Made by a program: the position numbers and the translations under genes. The notes under the pieces were generated by a model. That model saw nothing but the letters and a program-made list of their open reading frames with translations, was not told the DNA's origin and made no database searches. Below are positions 14,103-21,514 of a stretch of DNA of 26,119 bases, one piece after another. The DNA lies in assembly GCA_035294725.1 (NCBI GenBank), contig DATGKK010000053.1, positions 1-26,119 of the forward strand, in the 5' to 3' direction. This DNA comes from DATGKK01 sp035294725 (GTDB lineage: Bacteria; Actinomycetota; Acidimicrobiia; Acidimicrobiales; Bog-793). Positions within the stretch are counted from its first letter, which is position 1. Each line of letters begins with the position of its first letter.

Positions 14103-14968
14103 CGGGCCCCTACGCCGCTGTGGTGCGACCCCTCGTGATGGGAGTCCTCAACGTGACCCCTGACTCGTTCTTCGACGGCGGGCGCTACTTCGCCGCGCCG
14201 TCGGCGCTTGGGCGGGCCCGCCAGATCATCGAGGAGGGCGCCGACATCGTGGACGTCGGAGGGGAATCGACCCGGCCCGGTGCGATCCCGGTCGAGGAGG
14301 GAGAGGAGCTGCGCCGGGTGCTGCCCGTGGTGGAGGCACTTGCCGGCGAGGCGAGCGTGGCGGCGGGGGAGGTCCGCATCTCGGTCGACACGACGAAGGC
14401 CGGCGTGGCGCGCGCCTGCCTGGCGGCGGGGGCGAGCATGGTGAACGACGTCTCGGCCTCCCCGGAGCTCGCCGCCGTCGCGGCCGAGGCCGGTGCCGCC
14501 TACGTGGCGATGCACGCGAAGGGCTCGCCCCGCACGATGCAGGACGACCCTCGCTACGACGACGTCGTGAGCGAGGTGCTCGGCTTCCTCGCCGAGCGGG
14601 CGGAGGCCGCCGAGGCGTTCGGGGTGAGGGAGGTCTGGGTCGACCCCGGGATCGGCTTCGGCAAGACGGCCCATCACAACCTGGCCCTGCTGGAGGCAAC
14701 CGATCGCGTGGCGGCGCTCGGCTGGCCCGTCCTCGTGGGGACGAGCCGGAAGTCGTTCCTCGGTCGCCTCGCCGCCGGCGGCCCGGACGAGCCCCTCCTC
14801 GGCCCGGAGGAGCGCTTCGAGGGATCGCTCGCCTCGGCGGTGTGGGCGATGGCGGCGGGGGCGTCCGCCGTGAGGGTCCACGACGTGGCCGCCACCGTGC
14901 AGGCGGCTCGCCTCCTCGGCGCCGTCGCCGCCGCGCCGTCGCGCCAACACGGGGAGGCCCGGCCGTGA
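14099..14968 (+). CDS. folP: Dihydropteroate synthase
   Basis: Joins dihydropterin pyrophosphate with p-aminobenzoate; the target of sulfonamides. The 289-residue TIM-barrel protein shows the first signature MGVLNVTPDSFFDGG at residues 14-28, the second DVGGESTRPG at 52-61, SVDTTKAGVA, the VNDVSA strand, VDPGIGFGKTAHHNLALL and GTSRKSFLGR. No key residue is missing. The start is the GTG overlapping the folE stop; the frame extends upstream only into folE. The last four bases overlap the next gene (GTGA). Confidence 0.96.
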   Translation: MTGPYAAVVRPLVMGVLNVTPDSFFDGGRYFAAPSALGRARQIIEEGADIVDVGGESTRPGAIPVEEGEELRRVLPVVEALAGEASVAAGEVRISVDTTKAGVARACLAAGASMVNDVSASPELAAVAAEAGAAYVAMHAKGSPRTMQDDPRYDDVVSEVLGFLAERAEAAEAFGVREVWVDPGIGFGKTAHHNLALLEATDRVAALGWPVLVGTSRKSFLGRLAAGGPDEPLLGPEERFEGSLASAVWAMAAGASAVRVHDVAATVQAARLLGAVAAAPSRQHGEARP

Positions 14969-15528
14969 GGGGCCGCTGGGCGGCGGGGATCGTCCCCCGC
15001 AACTTCGCCTGGATCGTGAAGGACCGGCTCGCCGTGAGCGAGCGGCCCGGCGGCTACGCCCGCAACCACCGGAAGGTCCGCCGCCAAGAGGAGCTGCTCT
15101 GGCTGCGAGCCCAGCACTTCGACCGCATCGTCTCGCTGCTCGGCTCGACTCACAACCTCCATGCCTACGACGAGCTCGACATCACCTGGTCGCACTTCCC
15201 GATGCCGGCGGGGACCGACCTGCTCCCGGCGCTCTCGGCCCTGTACCCGTCGCTCCACCAGTGGCTGCGCGAGAGCGAGCGCCTCCTCGTGCACGAGGAC
15301 GAGCTCAGCGACCACCTCATGGGGGTCATCGCCGGGTACCTGCTCTGGAGCACGCTCATCCCGGACGGGCCGAGAGCGATCACCGCGACCGAGCAGCTGC
15401 TGAAGCGCCAGATGGGCGCCCTCGGGCGCCGCATCGTCACCGTCGTCACCGAGCTCCCGCCACCGGGCGCGTTGCGACCGCCTCCACCGGACGCGAGCGG
15501 GGGTGCACCCGTTCCGGAGCCGAGGTGA
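14965..15528 (+). CDS. Dual-specificity-phosphatase-like protein lacking catalytic residues
   Basis: A 187-residue protein between folP and folB, GTGA overlaps on both sides. The centre resembles a dual-specificity/tyrosine phosphatase: FDRIVSLLGSTHNLHAYDEL, then ITWSHFPMPAG, then LLVHEDELSDHLMGVIAGYL. That last stretch aligns with the phosphatase loop HC-x5-R followed by a helix, with His110 kept, Cys replaced by Glu111 and Arg by His117. By this reading it cannot form the phosphocysteine intermediate and would be a pseudo-enzyme or have a different chemistry. The N-terminal WAAGIVPRNFAWIVKDRLAVSERPGG is distinctive, and the C-terminus is Pro-rich. I recognise similar proteins only vaguely from related genomes and know no function. 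The fold assignment is inferred from pattern alone. Confidence 0.8.
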   Translation: MRGRWAAGIVPRNFAWIVKDRLAVSERPGGYARNHRKVRRQEELLWLRAQHFDRIVSLLGSTHNLHAYDELDITWSHFPMPAGTDLLPALSALYPSLHQWLRESERLLVHEDELSDHLMGVIAGYLLWSTLIPDGPRAITATEQLLKRQMGALGRRIVTVVTELPPPGALRPPPPDASGGAPVPEPR

Positions 15529-15893
15529 GCGAGAGCGGTCGGATCGAGATCAGGGGCCTCCGGGTGGTCGCCCGCCACGGCCTCCTGCCCGAGGAGCGTG
15601 AGCGCGCCCAGCCCTTCGAGATCGACCTCGACATCGAAGCCGATCTCGGCGAAGCCGGGCGGCGCGACGACCTTGCCGCCACGGTCGACTACGGCAACGT
15701 GGTGCGAAGGGTCCACGACCTCGCCGCCACGCGCAGCTTCGGCCTGCTCGAGGCGCTCGCAGAGGCGATCGCGGCAGAGGTGCTCGCCGAGCCCCGGGTC
15801 GAGGCCGTGTCGGTGAGCGTGAGGAAGCTGCGACCGCCGGTGGCCGTCGACCTCGGCTCGGTCGGCGTGCGGGTCCGCCGCCGGCGCCCCTGA
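15525..15893 (+). CDS. folB: Dihydroneopterin aldolase
   Basis: Converts 7,8-dihydroneopterin to 6-hydroxymethyl-7,8-dihydropterin and glycolaldehyde. The 122-residue length is typical. Seen are GLRVVARHGLLPEERERAQP with the conserved Glu (23 or 24), the FEIDLDIEADL strand, DDLAATVDYGNVVRRV and the C-terminal VSVSVRKLRPPV with the conserved lysine. The frame is open upstream, but the GTG that overlaps the preceding stop gives the normal N-terminus. It is followed after 16 nt by folK. Confidence 0.95.
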   Translation: MSESGRIEIRGLRVVARHGLLPEERERAQPFEIDLDIEADLGEAGRRDDLAATVDYGNVVRRVHDLAATRSFGLLEALAEAIAAEVLAEPRVEAVSVSVRKLRPPVAVDLGSVGVRVRRRRP

Positions 15894-15909
15894 GCCCGCC
15901 CGCCCCGCC

Positions 15910-16392
15910 GTGCTCGCCTACCTCGGCCTCGGCTCCAACCTCGGCGACCGGCTCGCTCACCTTCAGGGAGCGGTCGACGCCCTCCGGGAGCTCGACCCGG
16001 CGCTCGCCGTCTCGGCGGTGTACGAGACGGCGCCCGTCGGCGGCCCCGAGGGGCAGGGCCCGTACCTGAACGCGGTGGTGCGCCTTGCCACCGAGCTCTC
16101 CCCGCGAGAGCTCCTCGAAGAGGCCCGCCGGCTCGAGCAGGCCGCGCACCGGGTCCGTGTGGTGAAGGACGGGCCTCGAACGCTCGACGTCGACCTGCTG
16201 CTCATCGAGGGTGTCCGCCTCGAGGAGGAGGACCTCGTCGTGCCCCACCCACGCTGGCACGAGCGGGCCTTCGTGCTGGCCCCGCTCGAGGAGCTCGCGC
16301 CGGAGCTCGTGCCCGACGGCTGGCGCCGCAGCCTCCCCGGGGCGGACCGCCTCGACGAGGACCTGCGACGGCTCGGTAGACTGCTCTCGTAG
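15910..16392 (+). CDS. folK: 2-amino-4-hydroxy-6-hydroxymethyldihydropteridine pyrophosphokinase
   Basis: Transfers pyrophosphate from ATP to hydroxymethyldihydropterin, giving the FolP substrate. The 160-residue protein starts LAYLGLGSNLGDRLAHLQ, has YETAPVGGPEGQGPYLNAVV, the signature GPRTLDVDLLL, and VVPHPRWHERAFVLAPLEEL, all standard. The start codon is GTG. It closes the folate cluster and its TAG stop lies 7 nt after a -10-like TAGACT that may drive the next gene. Confidence 0.96.
   Translation: MLAYLGLGSNLGDRLAHLQGAVDALRELDPALAVSAVYETAPVGGPEGQGPYLNAVVRLATELSPRELLEEARRLEQAAHRVRVVKDGPRTLDVDLLLIEGVRLEEEDLVVPHPRWHERAFVLAPLEELAPELVPDGWRRSLPGADRLDEDLRRLGRLLS
16377..16382 (+). promoter_or_regulatory. 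Putative -10 element (TAGACT) within the folK end
   Basis: TAGACT would start transcription near the folK stop (16390-16392), giving a leader of about 55 nt before the DUF2520 gene. That leader holds the palindrome at 16409-16422. Confidence 0.35.
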
Positions 16393-16408
16393 CTGGACAC
16401 GACGGGCA

Positions 16409-16422
16409 CCCCGGTACCGGGG
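16409..16422. repeat. Perfect 14-nt palindrome in the leader of the DUF2520-panC unit
   Basis: CCCCGGTACCGGGG equals its own reverse complement. In RNA it can fold as a five-pair GC stem with a GUAC loop; in DNA it could be an operator. It lies 23 nt before the DUF2520 ATG and is not followed by a T run, so it is a poor terminator. Confidence 0.45.
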
Positions 16423-16445
16423 GCTCGATTGGAAGCGAGGCTCTC

Positions 16446-17198
16446 ATGAAGGTTCGCATCGTCGGTCGGGGCCGCGCCGGCCGCTCGCTCGAGCTCGCGC
16501 TCGGAAAGGCGGGCGTTGCGGTCGAGGTGCTGAGAGGGCGCTCGCCGGCAACAGCGCTCGCAGTTGCTGCCGACGGCGTCGACGCCGTGTTGCTCACCGT
16601 GCCGGACCGCTTCGTCGCCGACGTGGCCGCTGCGATCACGCCGAGCCCCACGACAGCGGTCCTCCACTGCTCCGGATCGCTCGGCCTCGAGGTGCTGGAC
16701 CCGCACCCCCGGCGCGGGTCGCTCCACCCCCTTGCGACCTTGCCCGATGAGGTGATCGGCTCGATGCGGCTGCGGGGCGGGGCGTTCTTCGCCGTGAGCG
16801 GCGACGGCGCCGCCACCGACCTCGCGCTCGCCCTCGGGGGGCGGCCGATCGTGGTCGACGCAGCCGACAGGGCCGCCTACCATGCTGCGGCCTGCGTCGC
16901 CTCCAACCACCTCGTGGCCCTCCTCGGGCAGGTGCAACGGATCGCCGCAGGAGCTGGCCTCCCGCTCGAGGCCTTCCTCCCCCTCGCTCGGGGCGCCATC
17001 GACGACGTGGCGATGCTCGGCCCGGCGGCGGCGCTGACCGGCCCTGCCGCCCGGGGCGACCTCGCGACGATCGAGGCGCATCGCGCCGCCATCGGGCCGG
17101 CGGAGCTCGCCGGCTACGACGCCGGCGTGGATCTCGCCCGCCGGGTGGCCGAGCCGGCGCACAAGGGGGCGGCCGCCCTCGCCGGCCCGCTCGCCTGA
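16446..17198 (+). CDS. Rossmann-fold/DUF2520 protein (reductase-like)
   Basis: A 250-residue protein with an N-terminal NAD(P)-binding Rossmann domain (MKVRIVGRGRAGRSLELAL, GxGxxG at residues 7-12) and a C-terminal helical DUF2520 domain (AAYHAAACVASNHLVALLGQ). SVHPLATLP-like SLHPLATLPDE is also typical. Family members resemble ketopantoate reductase and F420-dependent oxidoreductases, and sit next to panC in mycobacteria as here. That makes a role in pantothenate synthesis possible (reduction of ketopantoate), but activity is unproven. The start ATG is preceded by GAGG at 5 nt, one of the few clear ribosome sites in this half. It appears to open the unit ending in lysS. Confidence 0.9.
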   Translation: MKVRIVGRGRAGRSLELALGKAGVAVEVLRGRSPATALAVAADGVDAVLLTVPDRFVADVAAAITPSPTTAVLHCSGSLGLEVLDPHPRRGSLHPLATLPDEVIGSMRLRGGAFFAVSGDGAATDLALALGGRPIVVDAADRAAYHAAACVASNHLVALLGQVQRIAAGAGLPLEAFLPLARGAIDDVAMLGPAAALTGPAARGDLATIEAHRAAIGPAELAGYDAGVDLARRVAEPAHKGAAALAGPLA

Positions 17199-17221
17199 GC
17201 TGCGCCTCGCGCCGGACGACC

Positions 17222-18097
17222 TTGGAGCTCGTCACGACACGAGGCGCCTGGCGCTCGCTGCTCGAGTCGCAGCGCCGCGCGGGCCGCGTCGTCGGCCTCG
17301 TCCCGACGATGGGCGCGCTGCACGGGGGCCACCTCTCGCTGCTCGACGCGGCCGCCGCCCGCACGGGCTTTGTCGCCATGACCTTGTTCGTGAACCCGCT
17401 CCAGTTCGGGGAGGCCGAGGACCTCGCCCACTACCCGCGGGATCTCGACGCCGACCTCGGCCTCGCCGCTCGGCACGGAGCGGCGGCGGTGTTCGCGCCG
17501 GACGTCGAGGAGATGTACGGCGGCGGGATTCCGGCGACTCGGGTCGTGCCCGGGCCGCTCGCGTCGGTGCTCGAGGGCGCCTCGCGCCCCGGCCACTTCG
17601 AGGGGGTGGCGACGGTCGTGACGAAGCTGTTCAGCCTCGCCGGGCCGTCCACCGCCTTTTTCGGCGAGAAGGACTACCAGCAGCTCGTGATCGTGCGCCA
17701 GATCGCGGCGGACCTCGATCTCCCGGTCGAGGTCGTCGGCTGCCCGATCGTGCGCGAGCCCGACGGTCTCGCCATGTCGAGCAGGAACCGGCGCCTCGCA
17801 GGCCCAGAGCGCGCCGCGGCCAGCGCGCTGCACCGGTCGCTCCTCGCGGGCCGCGAGGTGCTCGAAAGGGGGGGCGACCCGGCTGCCGCGGAGGCGGCGA
17901 TGCGGTCGCTGCTCAGCTCGGAGCCGCTCGTCAAGCCGGACTATGCCGCAGTGGTCGACGCCGCCAGCCTCGGCGAGCCCGTGGATGGGGGCGCCGTCCG
18001 TCTTCTCGTGGCGGCGACCGTCGGGCCCGTCCGCCTCATCGACAACATGGCCGCCGGCCCCGCCCCCGCCGGCGCGGCAGGTGCCGGGATCTCCTAG
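17222..18097 (+). CDS. panC: Pantothenate synthetase
   Basis: Condenses pantoate and beta-alanine with ATP. The 291-residue protein carries the nucleotidyltransferase HxGH-type motif in PTMGALHGGH at residues 28-37, FVNPLQFG, FFGEKDYQQL and AMSSRN, the KMSKS-like loop. The start is TTG, giving MELVTTRGAW. It is 23 nt downstream of the DUF2520 gene. panD, which would supply beta-alanine and usually follows panC in this lineage, is not in the window. The TAG stop overlaps the predicted nadB -10. Confidence 0.95.
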   Translation: MELVTTRGAWRSLLESQRRAGRVVGLVPTMGALHGGHLSLLDAAAARTGFVAMTLFVNPLQFGEAEDLAHYPRDLDADLGLAARHGAAAVFAPDVEEMYGGGIPATRVVPGPLASVLEGASRPGHFEGVATVVTKLFSLAGPSTAFFGEKDYQQLVIVRQIAADLDLPVEVVGCPIVREPDGLAMSSRNRRLAGPERAAASALHRSLLAGREVLERGGDPAAAEAAMRSLLSSEPLVKPDYAAVVDAASLGEPVDGGAVRLLVAATVGPVRLIDNMAAGPAPAGAAGAGIS

Positions 18098-18100
18098 CGT
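18095..18100 (+). promoter_or_regulatory. Putative -10 element (TAGCGT) overlapping the panC stop codon
   Basis: The panC TAG begins TAGCGT, which ends 7 nt before the ATG at 18108. A leaderless nadB mRNA is inferred; it also favours this ATG over the GTG two codons earlier. Confidence 0.45.
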
Positions 18101-18107
18101 CGTGGCG

Positions 18108-19778
18108 ATGCCTCCTCCACCCCTCGACGTGCTCGTCGTCGGCAGCGGCGTCGCCGGCCTCTCGGCTGCCGTGCGGCTTGGAAGCCTCGGCGGGGCGCGG
18201 GTGGGGGTCCTCACCAAGGGCGTCCTCGAGCAGTCCACGACCCGCTGGGCCCAGGGCGGGGTCGCCGCCGTCCTGCCGGGCGACGAGGACTCGACGGACC
18301 GGCACCTCGCCGACACCCTGCGGGCCGGGGCCGGCCTCTGCGACCCGGATGCCGTGCGGGTCCTCGTCGACGAGGGGCCGGCCCGGGTCACCGAGCTCGT
18401 GGCCCTCGGGGCCGTGTTCGACCGCTTGCCGAGCGGCGACTTCGCCCGCGCCCTCGAGGGTGGTCACTCGAGCCCGCGTGTCCTGCATGCGGGCGGCACG
18501 GCGACCGGAGCCGAGGTGGAGCGGGCCCTCGTCGTCGCGGTGGGGGAGCAGGCGGCCGCCGTGCTCGAGCACTGGTTCGCGCTCGACCTGCTCGTGGAGC
18601 ACGGGCGCTGCCGGGGGGTGCTCGCCCTCGACCCCGACGGAGCGATCGTGGAGGTGCGAGCCGCGCACACGATCCTCGCGAGCGGCGGCGCCGGCCAGCT
18701 CTTCAGCGTCACGACGAACCCTGACGAGGCGACCGGCGACGGGGCCGGCATGGCGCTTCGCGCCGGAGTGCTCGTCACCGACGTCGAGTTCGTGCAGTTC
18801 CACCCGACGGCCCTCCACCACCCGGTGATGCCGCGCCCGCTCCTCTCGGAGGCCCTCCGGGGCCACGGGGCCGTGCTGCGTGACCGGGACGGGCAGCGCT
18901 TCGTCGACGAGCTGGCGCCGCGCGACGTCGTGAGCCGGGCGATCGCGGCCGAGCTCGCCCGCTCGGGGTCCGCCCACGTCTGGCTCGACTGCACCGGTCT
19001 CGGGGATTTCCGCAACCGTTTCCCGACGATCCACGGCGCCCTCGCCGAGGCCGGGTACGACCCGAGCAGGCAGTGGCTGCCCGTCGCCCCTGCGGCCCAC
19101 TACATGAGCGGGGGCGTCGCGACGGATCTCAACGGCGCAACGGCGCTGCCGGGCCTGTGGGCGGCGGGGGAGGCCGCCTGCACCGGCGTGCACGGGGCGA
19201 ACCGCCTCGCCTCCAACTCGCTGCTCGAGGGGATGGTCTTCGGTGCCCGCGTCGTCGACGCCCTCCTTGCCGGCGTGGACGGCCCTTCTCCGACCGGTCT
19301 GTTCGCCAAGGGCGGTTCCGGGGCGATCCCGATCGAGCGCCTCGGGCCCCCCTACCGGCTCCCCGCCCCGCTTGCCGGCGGCGTCCCGCTCACGAATGGC
19401 TCGGACGCTTTCGACCGCGTCGAGGGCGGCTCCCCCGAACGAGGCGCGGCGCAGGCTCGGCTCGACGTGGCCGAAGCCCGCAAGGGGCTCCAGGAGGCGA
19501 TGACGGCTGACGCCGGCATCGTGAGGGATGCCGCCTCGCTGGAGCGAGCCGCCGCCAGGGTGGCGCACCTCAGGTCGGCCGCCCTCGCCGACCCGCCCTC
19601 GAACGGCGTGGGGGTCACACCTGAGGAGGCCGAGCTGCGCAACCTCGCCGACCTCGCCGCCGCAGTGGTCGCTGCCGCCTACGCCCGGCGGGAGAGCCGC
19701 GGCGCCCACACGAGGTCCGACCACCCGGAGCCCTCCGAGGCGTTCCGCAGACGCTTCGGGCACGAGGCGGCAGCATGA
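18108..19778 (+). CDS. nadB: L-aspartate oxidase
   Basis: FAD enzyme oxidising L-aspartate to iminoaspartate, the first step of de novo NAD synthesis. From the ATG at 18108 the protein is 556 residues, the usual size. FAD-binding GSGVAGLSAA starts at residue 12; TRWAQGGVAAVL, the active-site region FVQFHPTALHHP, and RPLLSEALRGHGAVLRD follow, then APRDVVSRAI and SGGVATDLNGATALPGLWAAGEAACTG-type closing FAD motif (abridged). The C-terminal helical domain is present. The frame is open about 55 codons upstream inside panC; that extension is rejected. It overlaps nadC by four bases (ATGA). nadA is not seen. Confidence 0.95.
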   Translation: MPPPPLDVLVVGSGVAGLSAAVRLGSLGGARVGVLTKGVLEQSTTRWAQGGVAAVLPGDEDSTDRHLADTLRAGAGLCDPDAVRVLVDEGPARVTELVALGAVFDRLPSGDFARALEGGHSSPRVLHAGGTATGAEVERALVVAVGEQAAAVLEHWFALDLLVEHGRCRGVLALDPDGAIVEVRAAHTILASGGAGQLFSVTTNPDEATGDGAGMALRAGVLVTDVEFVQFHPTALHHPVMPRPLLSEALRGHGAVLRDRDGQRFVDELAPRDVVSRAIAAELARSGSAHVWLDCTGLGDFRNRFPTIHGALAEAGYDPSRQWLPVAPAAHYMSGGVATDLNGATALPGLWAAGEAACTGVHGANRLASNSLLEGMVFGARVVDALLAGVDGPSPTGLFAKGGSGAIPIERLGPPYRLPAPLAGGVPLTNGSDAFDRVEGGSPERGAAQARLDVAEARKGLQEAMTADAGIVRDAASLERAAARVAHLRSAALADPPSNGVGVTPEEAELRNLADLAAAVVAAAYARRESRGAHTRSDHPEPSEAFRRRFGHEAAA

Positions 19779-20662
19779 GCGGGGCAGAGTCGCACGCCGT
19801 CGAGGCGGAGCCGCCCGCTCCGGCGGTCCGAAGGGCCGTCGCTGTTGCGCTGGAGGAGGACCTGCTGCCCCTCGGCGACCTCACGGCCGTCCTCCTCGCT
19901 CCCGAGGCGGAGGGATCGGCGGTCTTCGTGAGCCGCGCCCCGGGCGTCCTCGCCGGCACCTCGTGCGCGGTCGAGACCCTGCGCCAGGTGGGCGGTGCGC
20001 AACTTGACCTCGCCCTTCGTGACGGGGCCCGGCTCGAGCCGGGCACGGTGATCGGCACCGTGACGGGGAGCTTCCGCTCCGTCGTCACGGCCGAGCGGAC
20101 CGCGCTCAACTTCCTCTGCCACCTCTCCGGCGTGGCGAGCCTCACGGCTCGGTACGTGGCCGCCGTCGAGGCGGTGAGCCCCTCCTGCCGCGTCTGCGAC
20201 ACGAGGAAGACCACGCCCGGGCTGCGCGCCCTTGAGAAGGCCGCCGTGCGGGCGGGCGGCGGCGCCAACCATCGGGGCAGCCTCTCCGAGGGGGTGCTCG
20301 TGAAGGACAACCACCTCGGCCACGCGAGCATCGCGGATGCGGTCGCGGCCGCCCGGCGACGGTGGCCGGGCCGGATGGTCGAGGTCGAGTGCGACCGGCC
20401 CGAGCAGGTGGAAGCGGCCGTGGCGGCGGGTGCGACCTTCGTCCTGTGCGACAACATGGCGCCGGAGACCCTCGCCCACTGCGTGCGCATGGTGCGCGAG
20501 CACCCTCGGGGGCGCGCCGGTGCGGTGCTCGTCGAGGCCTCCGGCGGCATCACCCTCGAGAACGTGGCCGCCTATGCGGCCGCCGGACCCGACGTGATCT
20601 CGGTCGGCGCGCTCACCCACTCGGCGCCGGCGCTCGACATCGGTCTCGATCTCGTCGAGTAG
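19775..20662 (+). CDS. nadC: Nicotinate-nucleotide pyrophosphorylase (quinolinate phosphoribosyltransferase)
   Basis: Converts quinolinate and PRPP to nicotinate mononucleotide and CO2. The 295-residue protein has the family core TRKTTPGLRALEKAAVRAGG, then NHRGSLSEGVLVKDNHL, VEVECDRPEQVEAA, LCDNMAPETL and VEASGGITLENVAAYA, all intact. It is coupled to nadB through ATGA. NadA, which makes quinolinate between the NadB and NadC steps, must be encoded elsewhere. The TAG stop begins the motif preceding coaX. Confidence 0.96.
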   Translation: MSGAESHAVEAEPPAPAVRRAVAVALEEDLLPLGDLTAVLLAPEAEGSAVFVSRAPGVLAGTSCAVETLRQVGGAQLDLALRDGARLEPGTVIGTVTGSFRSVVTAERTALNFLCHLSGVASLTARYVAAVEAVSPSCRVCDTRKTTPGLRALEKAAVRAGGGANHRGSLSEGVLVKDNHLGHASIADAVAAARRRWPGRMVEVECDRPEQVEAAVAAGATFVLCDNMAPETLAHCVRMVREHPRGRAGAVLVEASGGITLENVAAYAAAGPDVISVGALTHSAPALDIGLDLVE

Positions 20663-20667
20663 ACACT
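20660..20667 (+). promoter_or_regulatory. Putative -10 region (TAGACACT) overlapping the nadC stop
   Basis: The nadC TAG begins TAGACACT. Read as TAGACA it ends 6 nt before the coaX GTG; read as GACACT it ends 4 nt before. It resembles the other stop-linked hexamers but matches TANNNT less well. Confidence 0.3.
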
Positions 20668-20671
20668 GCCC

Positions 20672-21514
20672 GTGCTGCTCGCCCTCGACGTCGGCAACAC
20701 CCAGACCGTGATCGGGGTCTTCGACCCCGCCCGCCCTGCCCCGTCGCCGGCAACCGCCGCGTCGCGGCCGCCGTCGGAGCTCCCCGACCTCGTCCACCAC
20801 TGGCGGATCGCAACGGTGGCGGACCGCACGGCCGACGAGCACGCCATGCTGCTCGTGGAGCTGCTCAGCCTCGTCGGCATCGACCTCCGCCAGGAGGCGG
20901 CCTCCGGCCGCCTTGCCGGGATCGCGGTCTGCTCGTCGGTCCCGAGCGCGACCGCCGCTCTCCGGGAGATGGCGCGGCGTTGGTTCCCGGTACCGCTCGT
21001 CGTGATCGAGCCGGGGGTGAGGACCGGCATGCCGATCCTCTACGACAACCCTCGGGACGTCGGTGCCGACCGGATCGCGAACGCGGTCGGGGCGCTCGAC
21101 CTGTTCGAGCCGCCGATCATCGTCGTCGACCTCGGGACGGCGACCACCTTCGACGTGGTCTCGGCCGGCGGGGAGTACCTCGGGGGTGCGATCACCCCCG
21201 GAGTGGAGATCAGCATGGACGCCCTTTTCGCCAACGCCGCCGCCCTGCGCCGGGTCGAGCTCGTCGAGCCCCGCCACGTCATCGGGAAGAGCACGGTGGA
21301 GTCGATCCAGTCCGGCGTGATCTACGGCTACGCCGGCCTCGTGGACGGCCTGTGCCACCGGATCATGGACGAGGTTGGCTCCGCGAGCGTCATCGCCACG
21401 GGCGGCCTTGCGGGCCTCATCTGCACCCAGTCGACGGCGATCCAGCACCACGAGCCGTGGCTCACGCTGCACGGCCTCCGGCTCATCTTCGACCGGAACA
21501 CGCCTGCGCAATGA
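20672..21514 (+). CDS. coaX: Type III pantothenate kinase
   Basis: Phosphorylates pantothenate, the first step from vitamin B5 to CoA. The 280-residue protein has the ASKHA phosphate motif LALDVGNTQTVIG (DVGNT at residues 6-10), GADRIANAVGA with Asp133, VVDLGTATTFDVV and GGAITPGVEIS. A 30-residue Pro/Ala-rich insert (about 20-35) separates the first two strands. The GTG start is nine bases after the nadC stop. It overlaps lysS by ATGA. panC and coaX together imply CoA synthesis from pantoate in this operon. Confidence 0.95.
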   Translation: MLLALDVGNTQTVIGVFDPARPAPSPATAASRPPSELPDLVHHWRIATVADRTADEHAMLLVELLSLVGIDLRQEAASGRLAGIAVCSSVPSATAALREMARRWFPVPLVVIEPGVRTGMPILYDNPRDVGADRIANAVGALDLFEPPIIVVDLGTATTFDVVSAGGEYLGGAITPGVEISMDALFANAAALRRVELVEPRHVIGKSTVESIQSGVIYGYAGLVDGLCHRIMDEVGSASVIATGGLAGLICTQSTAIQHHEPWLTLHGLRLIFDRNTPAQ

